Part shown: piece by piece, positions 25,859-33,726 of the stretch
Position numbering within the stretch: position 1 is the stretch's first letter
How the letters are laid out: each line of letters begins with the position of its first letter
Source: Streptomyces sp. Je 1-79
GTDB lineage: Bacteria; Actinomycetota; Actinomycetes; Streptomycetales; Streptomycetaceae
Length of the DNA stretch: 64,000 nucleotides
NCBI RefSeq assembly: GCF_025195125.1
Contig: NZ_JAMGSL010000003.1
Coordinates: 254,337 to 318,336, forward strand
Direction: 5' to 3'
Made by a program: the position numbers and the translations under genes
Notes under the pieces: model-generated
Databases searched by the model: none
Told to the model about the DNA's origin: nothing
Seen by the model: the letters and a program-made list of their open reading frames with translations, nothing else

Positions 25859-27319
25859 GTGTCGGCTCTCGTGACGACCGAGGTTCAGGAACCCAGCCAT
25901 CCGGCGCTTGCCGCGTATCTGGCGGCGCGTGGTGTGCGGGAGGAGGGCCGGGTGCGGCCCGGCGGGGGGTTGTGCCCACCCGTTCCGCCCTGCGGAACGA
26001 CTGCCCGCAACCCGAGGGTCGCGCCCGACCTGCTGCGGCGCGCCGTCGTCGGCGGGGCCGGGGTCGTGGCCCTCGGCTGGGGGGTCCAGGCGGAGACCTC
26101 CGCGCGGCTCGACGCCGTCTTCGCGAGCGGCGCCCATCTCACCGGGCTGCTCGCCGGCTACGGCGTGCTGGTCATGCTCTTCCTGATGGCCCGGGTCCCC
26201 GCCGTCGAGCACGGGGTCGGCGCCGACCGGCTCGCCCGCTGGCACTCCCTCGGCGGCCGGTACACCCTCGGCCTCGTGGGCGCCCACGCGCTGCTCGCGC
26301 TCTGCGGGTACGCCGTGCACACCCGTACCGACCTGGTCACCGCCGCCGGCGAGCTGCTCTCCTACCCCGCGCTCGCCGCCGCCACCGCCGGGACCGCCCT
26401 CCTCGTCGCCGTCGGCGTGACCTCCGCCCGGGCCGCCCGGCGGCGGCTGCGCCACGAGACCTGGCGGGCGGTCCATCTGCTCAGCCACCTCGCCGCCGCC
26501 CTCGGCTTCGTGCACCAGCTCGCCGGACCCGACCTCACCGGGAGCGTGCTCGCGCTCTGGGTCTGGTCGATGGCGCACGCCACCGTCGCCGTCCTCCTCG
26601 TCTGGTACCGGATCGTCGTCCCCGTCCGGCAGGCGCTGCGCCACGGGCTGCGGGTGACCGAGGTCCGCGACGAGGGCCCGGGCGTCGTCTCGGTGACCGT
26701 CCGGGGAACCGGTCTGGAGCGGCTGTGCGCCGAACCCGGCCAGTTCTTCCGCTGGCGGTTCCTGTCCCGAAGGCTCTGGCGCACCGCGCTGCCGTTCTCC
26801 CTCTCGGCGCCCGTCCGCGACGACACCCTGCGGATCACCGTCAAGGCGCTCGGCGACCACACCCGTCGGATCCGGCGGCTGCGAGCCGGCACCCGCGTCC
26901 TCGCCACCGGCCCGTTCGGCGCGCTCACCGCCCACCGCCGCACCCGCCGCAAGGTGCTCCTGCTGGCCGGAGGCGTGGGCATCACCCCGATGCGGGCGCT
27001 GTTCGAGACCCTGCCCGGCGGGCCCGGCGACGTGACGCTGCTCTACCGCGCCTCCGACGCCGAGGGGCTCGTCCTGCGCGAGGAGCTGGAACGGATCGCC
27101 CGCGAACGGGAGGCCGCCCTGCACTACCTCCTCGGCCCGTCCGACGCCTCCTTCGACCCCCTCGCCCCGCAGGCCCTGTGCAACCTCGTGCCCGACCTCG
27201 CCGCCCACGACGTCTATCTCTGCGGGCCGCCCGCGATGGCCCAGGCCGCCACCGCATCGCTCGTCCGGGCCGGGGTCCCCGCCCGCCGCATCCACACCGA
27301 GGACTTCAGCCATGACTGA
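25859..27319 (+). CDS. Ferric-reductase-like transmembrane flavoprotein
   Basis: 486 aa, GTG start; a TATACC element at 25841-25846 suggests a very short leader. The N-terminal half has six hydrophobic segments with paired His residues (RWHSLGGRYTLGLVGAHALL, ETWRAVHLLSHLAAALGFVH), the heme-binding pattern of the ferric reductase-like domain. The C-terminal half is a ferredoxin-NADP reductase module: PGQFFRWRF, LPFSLSAP, LLAGGVGITPMRAL, VYLCGPPAM. It would pass electrons from NAD(P)H through FAD across the membrane. It overlaps the next small gene by 8 nt. Confidence 0.9.
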   Translation: MSALVTTEVQEPSHPALAAYLAARGVREEGRVRPGGGLCPPVPPCGTTARNPRVAPDLLRRAVVGGAGVVALGWGVQAETSARLDAVFASGAHLTGLLAGYGVLVMLFLMARVPAVEHGVGADRLARWHSLGGRYTLGLVGAHALLALCGYAVHTRTDLVTAAGELLSYPALAAATAGTALLVAVGVTSARAARRRLRHETWRAVHLLSHLAAALGFVHQLAGPDLTGSVLALWVWSMAHATVAVLLVWYRIVVPVRQALRHGLRVTEVRDEGPGVVSVTVRGTGLERLCAEPGQFFRWRFLSRRLWRTALPFSLSAPVRDDTLRITVKALGDHTRRIRRLRAGTRVLATGPFGALTAHRRTRRKVLLLAGGVGITPMRALFETLPGGPGDVTLLYRASDAEGLVLREELERIAREREAALHYLLGPSDASFDPLAPQALCNLVPDLAAHDVYLCGPPAMAQAATASLVRAGVPARRIHTEDFSHD

Positions 27320-27527
27320 CCACCGCGCCAAGCACCGCATACGGCACCGCGCCCGGCGCGTCCATGCCGCCGACCGCGCCAGACGGCAGGTCGCCGCCGG
27401 GCTCCTCGCCGCCGGCGCCCTCGCCGCGACCTTCCTCACGGTCGCCGTCGAACCGGACGCGCCGCCCGCGCCCGACCGGTCGCCGGCCGGCGCAACCTCA
27501 GACGTAGCTCAACTCTCCGGAGATTGA
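27312..27527 (+). CDS. Small basic single-pass membrane protein
   Basis: 71 aa, ATG overlapping the end of the flavoprotein gene, so translation is probably coupled. It has a strongly basic N terminus (HRAKHRIRHRARRVHAADRARRQ), one hydrophobic helix (VAAGLLAAGALAATFLTVAV) and a short acidic/proline tail outside. No family was recognised. Partners of such flavoproteins often carry an FMN-binding domain, which this lacks; it may be a truncated relic or a small accessory subunit. Confidence 0.6.
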   Translation: MTDHRAKHRIRHRARRVHAADRARRQVAAGLLAAGALAATFLTVAVEPDAPPAPDRSPAGATSDVAQLSGD

Positions 27528-27564
27528 TGGACGGCACACCCATCTCCTCCCTAGGCTCGCGAGC

Positions 27565-28344
27565 ATGCCTGACATATCCCTGACCACGCTCGTCCTGCTC
27601 TGCCTCGCCGCGCTCGTGGCCGGCTGGATCGACGCCGTGGTCGGTGGGGGAGGGCTCCTTCTGCTGCCCGCGCTGCTCCTCGGGATCCCGCAGGCCGGGG
27701 CCGCGCAGATCCTCGGCACCAACAAGGCGGTCGCGATCGTCGGTACGACCGGGGCCGCCGTCACGTACGTACGCAAGGCGCCGGTCCAGGTGAGGACGGC
27801 GGTACGGATCGGGCTCGCGGCCCTCGCAGGGTCCATGGCCGGAGCCTTCTTCGCGGCCGGGATCAGCAACGACGTGCTGCGACCCGTGATCATGGTGGTG
27901 CTGGTCGGCGTGGCCGCGTTCGTGATGCTGCGGCCGTCCTTCGGGACGCAGGCGGAGACCAAGGCCCCCGTCGGCCGGGCACGGGTCGTCACCGCGATCG
28001 TGGTCGTCGGCGGCGGGATCGGCTTCTACGACGGCCTGTTCGGTCCGGGCACCGGCACGTTCCTGGTCCTCGCGCTGACCGCCGTACTCCATCTCGACCT
28101 GGTGACCGCCTCCGCCACCGCCAAGATCGTCAACGTCTGCACCAACGCGGGCGCGCTCGCGATGTTCGCCTACCAGGGCAGTGTGCTCTGGCAGCTGGCG
28201 GCGGTCATGGCCGTCTTCAACCTGGCCGGCGGGATGGTCGGGGCACGGATGGCGCTCAGCAAGGGTGCCGAGTTCGTCCGCGGGGTGCTGCTGTTCGTCG
28301 TCTTCTCGCTGGTCGCGAAGCTCGCCTTCGACCAGTGGTCGTGA
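27565..28344 (+). CDS. TSUP (TauE/SafE) family permease
   Basis: 259 aa, ATG start. About eight hydrophobic segments in two repeats; typical motifs AGWIDAVVGGGGLLLLPALL and GTNKAVAIVGT in the first half, GFYDGLFGPGTGTF and ATAKIVNVCTNAGAL in the second. The family exports sulfite, sulfoacetate or other small sulfur-containing anions; the exact substrate is unknown. Transcribed on its own. Confidence 0.93.
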   Translation: MPDISLTTLVLLCLAALVAGWIDAVVGGGGLLLLPALLLGIPQAGAAQILGTNKAVAIVGTTGAAVTYVRKAPVQVRTAVRIGLAALAGSMAGAFFAAGISNDVLRPVIMVVLVGVAAFVMLRPSFGTQAETKAPVGRARVVTAIVVVGGGIGFYDGLFGPGTGTFLVLALTAVLHLDLVTASATAKIVNVCTNAGALAMFAYQGSVLWQLAAVMAVFNLAGGMVGARMALSKGAEFVRGVLLFVVFSLVAKLAFDQWS

Positions 28345-28347
28345 GGC

Positions 28348-28428
28348 GGCGGGGCCTCAGAGGGTGAGGGGGCGGGGCCTCAGAAGGCGGGTCCAGAGGC
28401 GGCACAGCCTCAGGAGGCGGGGCCTCAG
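28348..28428. repeat. Degenerate GGCGGGGCCTCAG repeats
   Basis: Exact copies at 28348-28360, 28371-28383 and 28416-28428, with degraded versions between them. The last covers the sortase stop codon. They fill the gap between the convergent permease and sortase genes. Confidence 0.75.
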
Positions 28429-29042
28429 CGCACGCCGATGAGGTGGCCGAAGGCGACCACGTTGCCCTGGTAGCCGGACTTCTTGGTGAAGCCGCCGCCG
28501 CAGGTGATCACGCGCAGCTCGGCCCGGTCCGCCTCGCCGTAGACCTTCCGGTCGGGGAAGTCCTCGTTCTCGTACACCTCGACGGCGTCGATCGTGAACA
28601 CGGCGGTCCGGCCGTCCTGGCGGTCCACCTCGATCCGGTTGCCCTTCTCGAGCGCGCCGAGGGCGTAGAAGACGGCGGGGCCCCGCGCGTTGTCGACATG
28701 GCCGGCGACGATCGCCGTGCCCTCGGCGCCCGGCGTCGTGCCGTTCTCGTACCAGCCGGCCAGGTTGCGGTCGTCCGCCGGAGGTACCTCCAGGGCGCCG
28801 CCCTCGGCCAGGCCGAGCCGCATCATGGGCGTGTCCACGTCGATCTCGGGGATGCGGAGCCGGACGGGCGCGGAGGGCGGCAGCGGGTCGGCGGCCGCGG
28901 TGGTGTGCGCGTTCGGGCCCGCGGCGAACGCCTGCGCGGCGGACGGAACCGGCGGGGTGACGTTCTCCGAGCCGTTCTGGACGAGCCAGAGACCGACGCA
29001 CACGGCGACGGCTATGCCCCAGCCCTTGCTCCTGTTGTTCAC
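28425..29042 (-). CDS. Class F sortase
   Basis: 205 aa from the GTG at 29042 (GAGAGGG six nt upstream). It has one N-terminal membrane anchor (WGIAVAVCVGLWLVQ) and an extracellular sortase barrel with catalytic His in VAGHVDN (about residue 113) and Cys in VITCGGGF (about 178). The class F group of actinobacteria cleaves sorting signals or processes surface proteins; its substrates are poorly known. The gene upstream encodes a secreted protein with a C-terminal membrane anchor, the likely partner. Confidence 0.9.
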   Translation of the reverse strand: MNNRSKGWGIAVAVCVGLWLVQNGSENVTPPVPSAAQAFAAGPNAHTTAAADPLPPSAPVRLRIPEIDVDTPMMRLGLAEGGALEVPPADDRNLAGWYENGTTPGAEGTAIVAGHVDNARGPAVFYALGALEKGNRIEVDRQDGRTAVFTIDAVEVYENEDFPDRKVYGEADRAELRVITCGGGFTKKSGYQGNVVAFGHLIGVR

Positions 29043-29146
29043 GTTCTGCCCTCTCGGGGTGGTGCGGGGAACGGGGCCCCGGGTGTGGCCCTGCCCCCGC
29101 CGGGCCTCGTTCGGGCGCGCGGCGGGGGCAGGGCGTGCGGTACGTC

Positions 29147-29653
29147 TCAGCCGTCCTGCGCGCCGCTCGCCCGGCGGCGCAGGAGCCACGTACCGCCGAC
29201 GGCAGCCGCGGCCAGCACCGCCGCGCCCGCCGCGATCTGGGTGGTGTCGGGGCCGACGCTGCCTCCGACACCGGTACTCACATGGCCGCTGGGGGTCTTG
29301 TGCTTGACCTCCAGCTCGCCGCGCGCCGTCTTGCCGTTGTCGCAGGCGACGCTGATCCAGTACGTACCGGCCTTGGCGTGGTGCGGGACCGTGAACTGGC
29401 CGACCACGACCTCCTTGTGCGTGCTCGGGTTCAGCTGGAAGTCGCCCGCTCCGAGGGACTGCGCGTCGCCCACGCCGTGCCCGTGCTTGCCGCAGGCGAG
29501 GGTGTTGACGGTCACGGTGGTGCCCGGGGTCGCGGAGGACGGGTAGACCTCCAGGGTCCCGGAGTCCCCGGCGTACGCGGCGGGGGCGCCGAGGGCACCG
29601 ATGGCGGCGACCGTCAGCGCGGTACCGGTGAGCAGGCGGGCAGTGGTGCGCAT
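29147..29653 (-). CDS. Secreted, C-terminally anchored surface protein
   Basis: 168 aa. N-terminal signal peptide (MRTTARLLTGTALTVAAIGA, cut near AYAGD). A beta-rich middle contains two Cys that could form a disulfide (TLACGKHG, SVACDNGK). The C terminus is like a sorting signal: GGSVGPDTTQ, a hydrophobic helix, then WLLRRRASG. No LPxTG is present. Placed upstream of the class F sortase in the same direction, it is a candidate substrate; function otherwise unknown. Confidence 0.82.
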   Translation of the reverse strand: MRTTARLLTGTALTVAAIGALGAPAAYAGDSGTLEVYPSSATPGTTVTVNTLACGKHGHGVGDAQSLGAGDFQLNPSTHKEVVVGQFTVPHHAKAGTYWISVACDNGKTARGELEVKHKTPSGHVSTGVGGSVGPDTTQIAAGAAVLAAAAVGGTWLLRRRASGAQDG

Positions 29654-29921
29654 GGGGTCCTCCGGGGCGCGCGAGCGGTCATGCCGGGGAGGCCTCCCGA
29701 GAGGGACTTCCCGGGACCTGCCTCCTAGGACCGAGATAAGAGCCCCGGCGCGCCGCGCGCCTGCTGATGGAGGGTCAGAATTACTCCGTCCGGTACGGTG
29801 TGTCGCCTTGCCCGACCGGTGTTTACGCAGGTCAGTGCGGGTTGTGGCGGACGAGGTGACGATCCGTGTCGAACGGGTGACGTCGACGGGCCCCCGACCG
29901 GACGCCCGTGCCGAGGTCCGA

Positions 29922-30039
29922 GGATGCGGGCCCGCGCGGAGGTGCTCCCCGCACGAAGGAGCGCGGGCCCCGTGCGGGGAGCTTCCGCACGAAGGCGCGC
30001 GGGTCCCGCGCGAAGGTGCTCCCCGCGCGGGACCCGTGC
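29922..30039. repeat. Three ~36-bp degenerate repeats ending in a terminator hairpin
   Basis: The 397-bp gap 29654-30050 has no gene. In its right part, units of the form GCGGGCCCGCGCGGAGG...CCGCACGAAGG recur three times. The last forms a 16-bp stem with one G-T pair (29997-30012 with 30024-30039) that should terminate the minus-strand pair of genes ending at 30051. The left part (29654-29920) shows nothing recognisable. Confidence 0.65.
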
Positions 30040-30050
30040 CGCCGTGTGCG

Positions 30051-30449
30051 TCAGGCGATGAGCCCCTCGATCGCCGCGCGGGCCCACTCCTGGGCGCCCA
30101 CCGTCGTGCCGGCGGCGACGCCGCTCGCGACGGGGACCAGCGCCCCCCGGAGCGTGGCGAGCGCGCGCCGCACCCTGCCCGCCTCGGGCTCCGGCTGGGT
30201 GATCACCTCCAGGACCTCACCGGCCGCGGCCTCGGCGTCCTCGCGGTCCTGCTGGGCGAGACCCGCCTCGGGCAGCTGCCGGAGCAGTTCGGCGACCCGC
30301 TGGGCCAGCGCCTCGTAGCCCGCGGCGACCTCGCCGTTGACCTGCTGGTTCTGGGTGGCCGTCTCGTTGTTCCAGGCGAACTGGGTGTTCGAGACCCCGC
30401 CGTGGATCACGGGACCTTCGTAGTGGTGTTCGTTCCGTGGCTCGCTCAT
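30051..30449 (-). CDS. Small helical protein with N-terminal QFAW-TQNQ motif
   Basis: 132 aa, ATG overlapping the previous stop (ATGA). The N-terminal 36 residues hold GPVI, then NTQFAWNNETATQNQ, matching the C-terminal tail of the upstream beta-helix protein at 16 of 24 positions. Residues 40-132 are predicted helical (YEALAQRVAELLRQLPEAGL, REDAEAAAGEVLEVI, RRALATLRGALVPVASGVAAG), ending in a small-residue helix. The domain resembles in style the short helical modules attached to bacterial amyloid or RHIM-like motifs (TRADD-N-like), but this is an impression, not a match. Function unknown; probably interacts with the beta-helix protein through the shared motif. Confidence 0.7.
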   Translation of the reverse strand: MSEPRNEHHYEGPVIHGGVSNTQFAWNNETATQNQQVNGEVAAGYEALAQRVAELLRQLPEAGLAQQDREDAEAAAGEVLEVITQPEPEAGRVRRALATLRGALVPVASGVAAGTTVGAQEWARAAIEGLIA

Positions 30450-32152
30450 GCTGCGGGACCGTCCTCTGTCGTCTGGTTCTGGGTGACGTTGTCGTTGCCC
30501 CACGCGAACTGGGAGTTGATGACCGGTCCGGTGATGACAGGGCCGTGGTGGTGGTTGATGATCGTCGGGTTCTGCTCCTCGGTGCGGATGGTCTTCCGGA
30601 CGACCGGCAGCGACGTCCGCAGTCCGACCAGTTCGACACGCCCGTTGTGCAGGACGGCGGGCCCCTCCGGCCCGTCCACGGAGCAGTCGACCAGCCGGCC
30701 GGCGCTCCTGTCGGCGAAGGCCGCGCCCGCGGTCGCGCAGCCGGTGAACGCGGAGTCCGCGACGTCCAGGTAGCCGGACTCGCTCCCGGAGAGCCCGGCC
30801 CCCTCGGATCCGGTCACGGTGAGGTTCCGGGCGAAGAGCTTCGCCTTGCCGGACGCCGCCGCCCCGCCGATGCTCACCGTCCTGACCTCGCAGTCGTGCA
30901 GGAGGAGCTGGGCCTCCTCGCCGGCGAAGAAGCCCACCCCGCCGCGCTCCACCACGGCCTTCCTGAGCGTGACCCGGGACTCGCCCAGCGCGGTCACCGC
31001 GGTCTCGACGTCGCGGAACACCGCGTCGGTGAGGTCGGCCGTCGTGCCGCCGTCCCCCTTGGTGTCCAGGCCCAGCGTGCAGCGGTCCACCCGGACGTCC
31101 GTGAACACGCCGCCGGATCCGTTCCAGACGCGCAGCGCGGAGTTGGTCAGGCCCTCGACCCGGATGCCGGTGAACCGGCCCCGTGCCGACTCCGTCACGG
31201 CGACGCCGACATTGCCTCCCGAGATGTGGCAGTCGCGGACCTCCGGCGCCCCGCCGTGCGCGGAGAAGACCGCGATGTTGCCCGCGCGGACGATGTGGCA
31301 GCCTTCGAACGTGCCACGGGCCGACGTCTGGACGTTGATGCCGGAGTCGCGGCAGTCGGTGAGCGTACAGCCGCGCACCACAGGGTTCGCGCCGCTCGCC
31401 GCCCCGATCCCGTGCTGCGCGTCGGTGACGCGTGTGCGGTCCACGGAGCCCCGGGACTGCTCGACGAACATGACGCCCTCCGCGTGCACGGCGCTGATCG
31501 CGCAGTCGGCCACGGTGAGTTCCGCCCGCGTGTCGGCCATCAGGGCCGAGTTCCCGGTGCCGGTCAGCTCGCAGCCGGTCACCTCGGCCCGGGCGTCGCA
31601 GACGCGCACCCCGTGGATCCGGCTGCCCTCGATCCGGCTGCCGCGGACGGCGACGCGGGCGCCCTCGATCACGGCGACCGCGTTGTCGGCGGCGTCGGTG
31701 AAGCGGCATCGCTCGATCAGCCCGGCCGACGCGGTGAAGAGCGTGCGGCCGTGCAGGAGGACGCTGTCCCGCAGGGTGACGTGGGTGTTCGGCCGCGCGT
31801 GCGTCCCGGCGCCGCCCGGCGTCCGGACCTCCACGTGGTCGAGGGTGAGGGCGCCCGCCAGGCAGGCGACGGTGTCGGCCTCGGTGTCACGGCCGGTCAG
31901 TACGAGACCTTCGACGTGAACCGATCCCGCGGTCTCCAGTACCGTCCCGCGCAGTCGGCTCACCACGACGGAGCCCGGGCCGTCGACCGCGACCAGCCGG
32001 ACCTCGCCCCGGACGGTGAGGCTCTCCTCGTAGTGCCCGGGCGCGATCTCGATCAGCGCGGCCCGGCCCCGGGCGGCGGCGCGCAGCGCGGAGGTGATGT
32101 CGGGATGCGCGCGACGACCGCCCCCCGGCGAGACGACGTACCTCGCGACCAT
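30446..32152 (-). CDS. Right-handed parallel beta-helix protein with C-terminal QFAW-TQNQ motif
   Basis: 568 aa, ATG at 32152. Most of the chain is a run of about 23-residue coils of the pectate-lyase/NosD type (repeats such as RCRFTDAADNAVAVIEGARV, GCELTGTGNSALMADTRAEL, SGINVQTSARGTFEGCHIV), with no signal peptide. The last 40 residues leave the helix and carry INHHHGPVITGPVINSQFAW and TQNQ. The start MVARYVVSPGGGRRAHPDI resembles, from memory, the beta-helix part of actinobacterial AAA/EccA-like proteins, but no ATPase domain is present. Co-translated with the next small gene. Likely a cytoplasmic scaffold; function unknown. Confidence 0.75.
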   Translation of the reverse strand: MVARYVVSPGGGRRAHPDITSALRAAARGRAALIEIAPGHYEESLTVRGEVRLVAVDGPGSVVVSRLRGTVLETAGSVHVEGLVLTGRDTEADTVACLAGALTLDHVEVRTPGGAGTHARPNTHVTLRDSVLLHGRTLFTASAGLIERCRFTDAADNAVAVIEGARVAVRGSRIEGSRIHGVRVCDARAEVTGCELTGTGNSALMADTRAELTVADCAISAVHAEGVMFVEQSRGSVDRTRVTDAQHGIGAASGANPVVRGCTLTDCRDSGINVQTSARGTFEGCHIVRAGNIAVFSAHGGAPEVRDCHISGGNVGVAVTESARGRFTGIRVEGLTNSALRVWNGSGGVFTDVRVDRCTLGLDTKGDGGTTADLTDAVFRDVETAVTALGESRVTLRKAVVERGGVGFFAGEEAQLLLHDCEVRTVSIGGAAASGKAKLFARNLTVTGSEGAGLSGSESGYLDVADSAFTGCATAGAAFADRSAGRLVDCSVDGPEGPAVLHNGRVELVGLRTSLPVVRKTIRTEEQNPTIINHHHGPVITGPVINSQFAWGNDNVTQNQTTEDGPAA

Positions 32153-32262
32153 CTCCGGACCCCCATGTCACCCATCCGCACCGTCGATGCTACCCGGAGC
32201 GAGCACCGAACGCCCCCTGATACAGAGCGTGTTGCCAGCTCGTGGGGCCGTCGTCCGGCGCC

Positions 32263-33021
32263 CTACAAGCGCTCCCACGGCACCGACTCGTACGCCTCGT
32301 ACACCCGCCCCATCAGCCCCTCGTCCACCGCGAACCCGAGCGTGTCGATCCCGCCCACCGGGGAGATCCCCCGGGAGTTCGTCACGAACGCGGCCCGCAT
32401 TCCCGGCAGGTCGTCCGTCGTCACCCGTCGCCGCACGGACCCCAGGCGCTCCTCCAGGAGCGCCATGGTGATGCCCGTGAGGCAGGGGGCCGAGGGCCAG
32501 ATCACCGATGTGCCGTCCCAGAAGGCGATGTTGGTGACCGCGCCCTCCGCGATCTCGCCGTCCCGGGAGACCAGCAGGGCGTCGTCGTACCCCTCGCGTC
32601 GCGCCGACTCGCCGTAGTAGGACTGGCCGAAGCCGCCCAGGTGCTTGATGTGGGGAGCGGGGCGCCAGTAGTCGACGGACTTCAGGCGCTGCGGGGTACG
32701 GGGCGCGGTGGCCGGGTCGCGGAGGACCACCACGAGGCGGACGCCCTCGTAGACGTACACCCGCGCGGTCGCGTCCCGCCGGCCCGTCGTCCGCAGCGCG
32801 CCGGTCAGGAGCCGTCGGACGTGCTCGCCGTCGATGCCCTGCCCGAAGAGCTCGCGGGTGGAGCGGTCCAGGCGGTCGACGTGCAGGCCGAAGCCGCGTA
32901 CCCGCCCGTCGCGTACCTGCATCGCGGTGAAGTGGCCGAAGCCGCTCAGCAGCGTGGCGAGGAGCGCGGGATCGGCCGCCGGGGCACCGTCGATCTCGAT
33001 GTGCGGGGGAGGTGTCGTCAT
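32263..33021 (-). CDS. Class IV aminotransferase (branched-chain/ADC lyase-like)
   Basis: 252 aa from the ATG at 33021. A PLP fold type IV protein with an N-terminal HIEIDGAPA and FGLHVDRLDRS; KSVDYWRPAPHIKHLGG probably holds the PLP Lys (HIKHLG), and EIAEGAVTNIAFWDG gives the Glu that contacts the PLP ring nitrogen. Short for BCAT, closer to aminodeoxychorismate lyase or D-amino acid aminotransferase size. Divergent from the SoxR-box operon; its promoter may be influenced by the same site. Confidence 0.83.
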   Translation of the reverse strand: MTTPPPHIEIDGAPAADPALLATLLSGFGHFTAMQVRDGRVRGFGLHVDRLDRSTRELFGQGIDGEHVRRLLTGALRTTGRRDATARVYVYEGVRLVVVLRDPATAPRTPQRLKSVDYWRPAPHIKHLGGFGQSYYGESARREGYDDALLVSRDGEIAEGAVTNIAFWDGTSVIWPSAPCLTGITMALLEERLGSVRRRVTTDDLPGMRAAFVTNSRGISPVGGIDTLGFAVDEGLMGRVYEAYESVPWERL

Positions 33022-33077
33022 GGCTCTCACGGTATGCCGGGCCGAGGTTCGGAACCGCGCCGGAGAACGGCGCTTGA

Positions 33078-33095
33078 CCTCAACCAAACTTGAGG
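33078..33095 (+). promoter_or_regulatory. SoxR box
   Basis: CCTCAACCAAACTTGAGG is close to the known SoxR site CCTCAAG-NNNN-CTTGAGG. It is embedded between TTGACC (33074-33079) and CAGGAT (33099-33104), spaced 19 bp as in MerR-family promoters. The ATG of the reductase is 7 nt after the -10. Confidence 0.8.
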
Positions 33096-33111
33096 TAACA
33101 GGATCCCCGGC

Positions 33112-33711
33112 ATGGATATCGCACGCACGAACTCCACGCCCCTCAAGCTCGCCGTGATCGTCGCCAGCAACCGTGAAGGCCGGTTCGCCCCCGTCATCAC
33201 CGACTGGTTCCGCGCCCGTGCCGCCGAACGCAGCGACTTCACCGTCGATGTCGTCGACCTCGCCGCCGTCGACCTGCCCACGGCCCTCTCCCACCACCCC
33301 GACGCCACGGTCGTCGCCGAACTCGCCAAGGTCTCACCGGTACTCGCCGACGCGGACGCCTTCGTCGTCGTCACGCCCGAGTACAACCACTCCTTCCCCG
33401 CCTCCCTCAAGTCGCTGATCGACTGGCACTACACCGAGTGGCAGGCCAAGCCCGTCGGCTTCGTCTCCTACGGCGGGATCTCCGGCGGCCTGCGCGCCGT
33501 CGAGCAACTGCGCCAGGTCTTCGCCGAGATGCACGCCGTGACCGTCCGCGACACGGTCTCCTTCCACAACGCCCACGGCCACTTCGACGAGGACGGACGC
33601 CACAAGGACCCCACCCGTCCCGATGCCGCCGCCAAGACGATGCTCGACCAGCTCGCCTGGTGGGCGCACTCCCTGCGGGACGCCAAGTCCGTCCGCCCCT
33701 ACGGCGCCTGA
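33112..33711 (+). CDS. NADPH-dependent FMN reductase
   Basis: 199 aa, probably leaderless ATG. Flavodoxin-like fold: LKLAVIVASNREGRFAPVI (FMN phosphate loop), VVVTPEYNHSFPASLKSLID, and VGFVSYGGISGGLRAVEQL, all standard for the FMN_red family. It reduces flavin or quinones with NADPH. In Streptomyces coelicolor a reductase of this family is a SoxR target (SCO2478, from memory), and the SoxR box here agrees. Followed 15 nt later by two ABC exporter genes, so redox-active drugs may be reduced and exported by one operon. Confidence 0.93.
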   Translation: MDIARTNSTPLKLAVIVASNREGRFAPVITDWFRARAAERSDFTVDVVDLAAVDLPTALSHHPDATVVAELAKVSPVLADADAFVVVTPEYNHSFPASLKSLIDWHYTEWQAKPVGFVSYGGISGGLRAVEQLRQVFAEMHAVTVRDTVSFHNAHGHFDEDGRHKDPTRPDAAAKTMLDQLAWWAHSLRDAKSVRPYGA

Positions 33712-33726
33712 GAAGGAGCCACACCC

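Noticed and set aside
30446..32152. Beta-helix protein as a secreted pectate lyase
   Set aside because: No signal peptide and no catalytic lyase residues recognised; the tail motif and neighbour suggest a cytoplasmic partner role.
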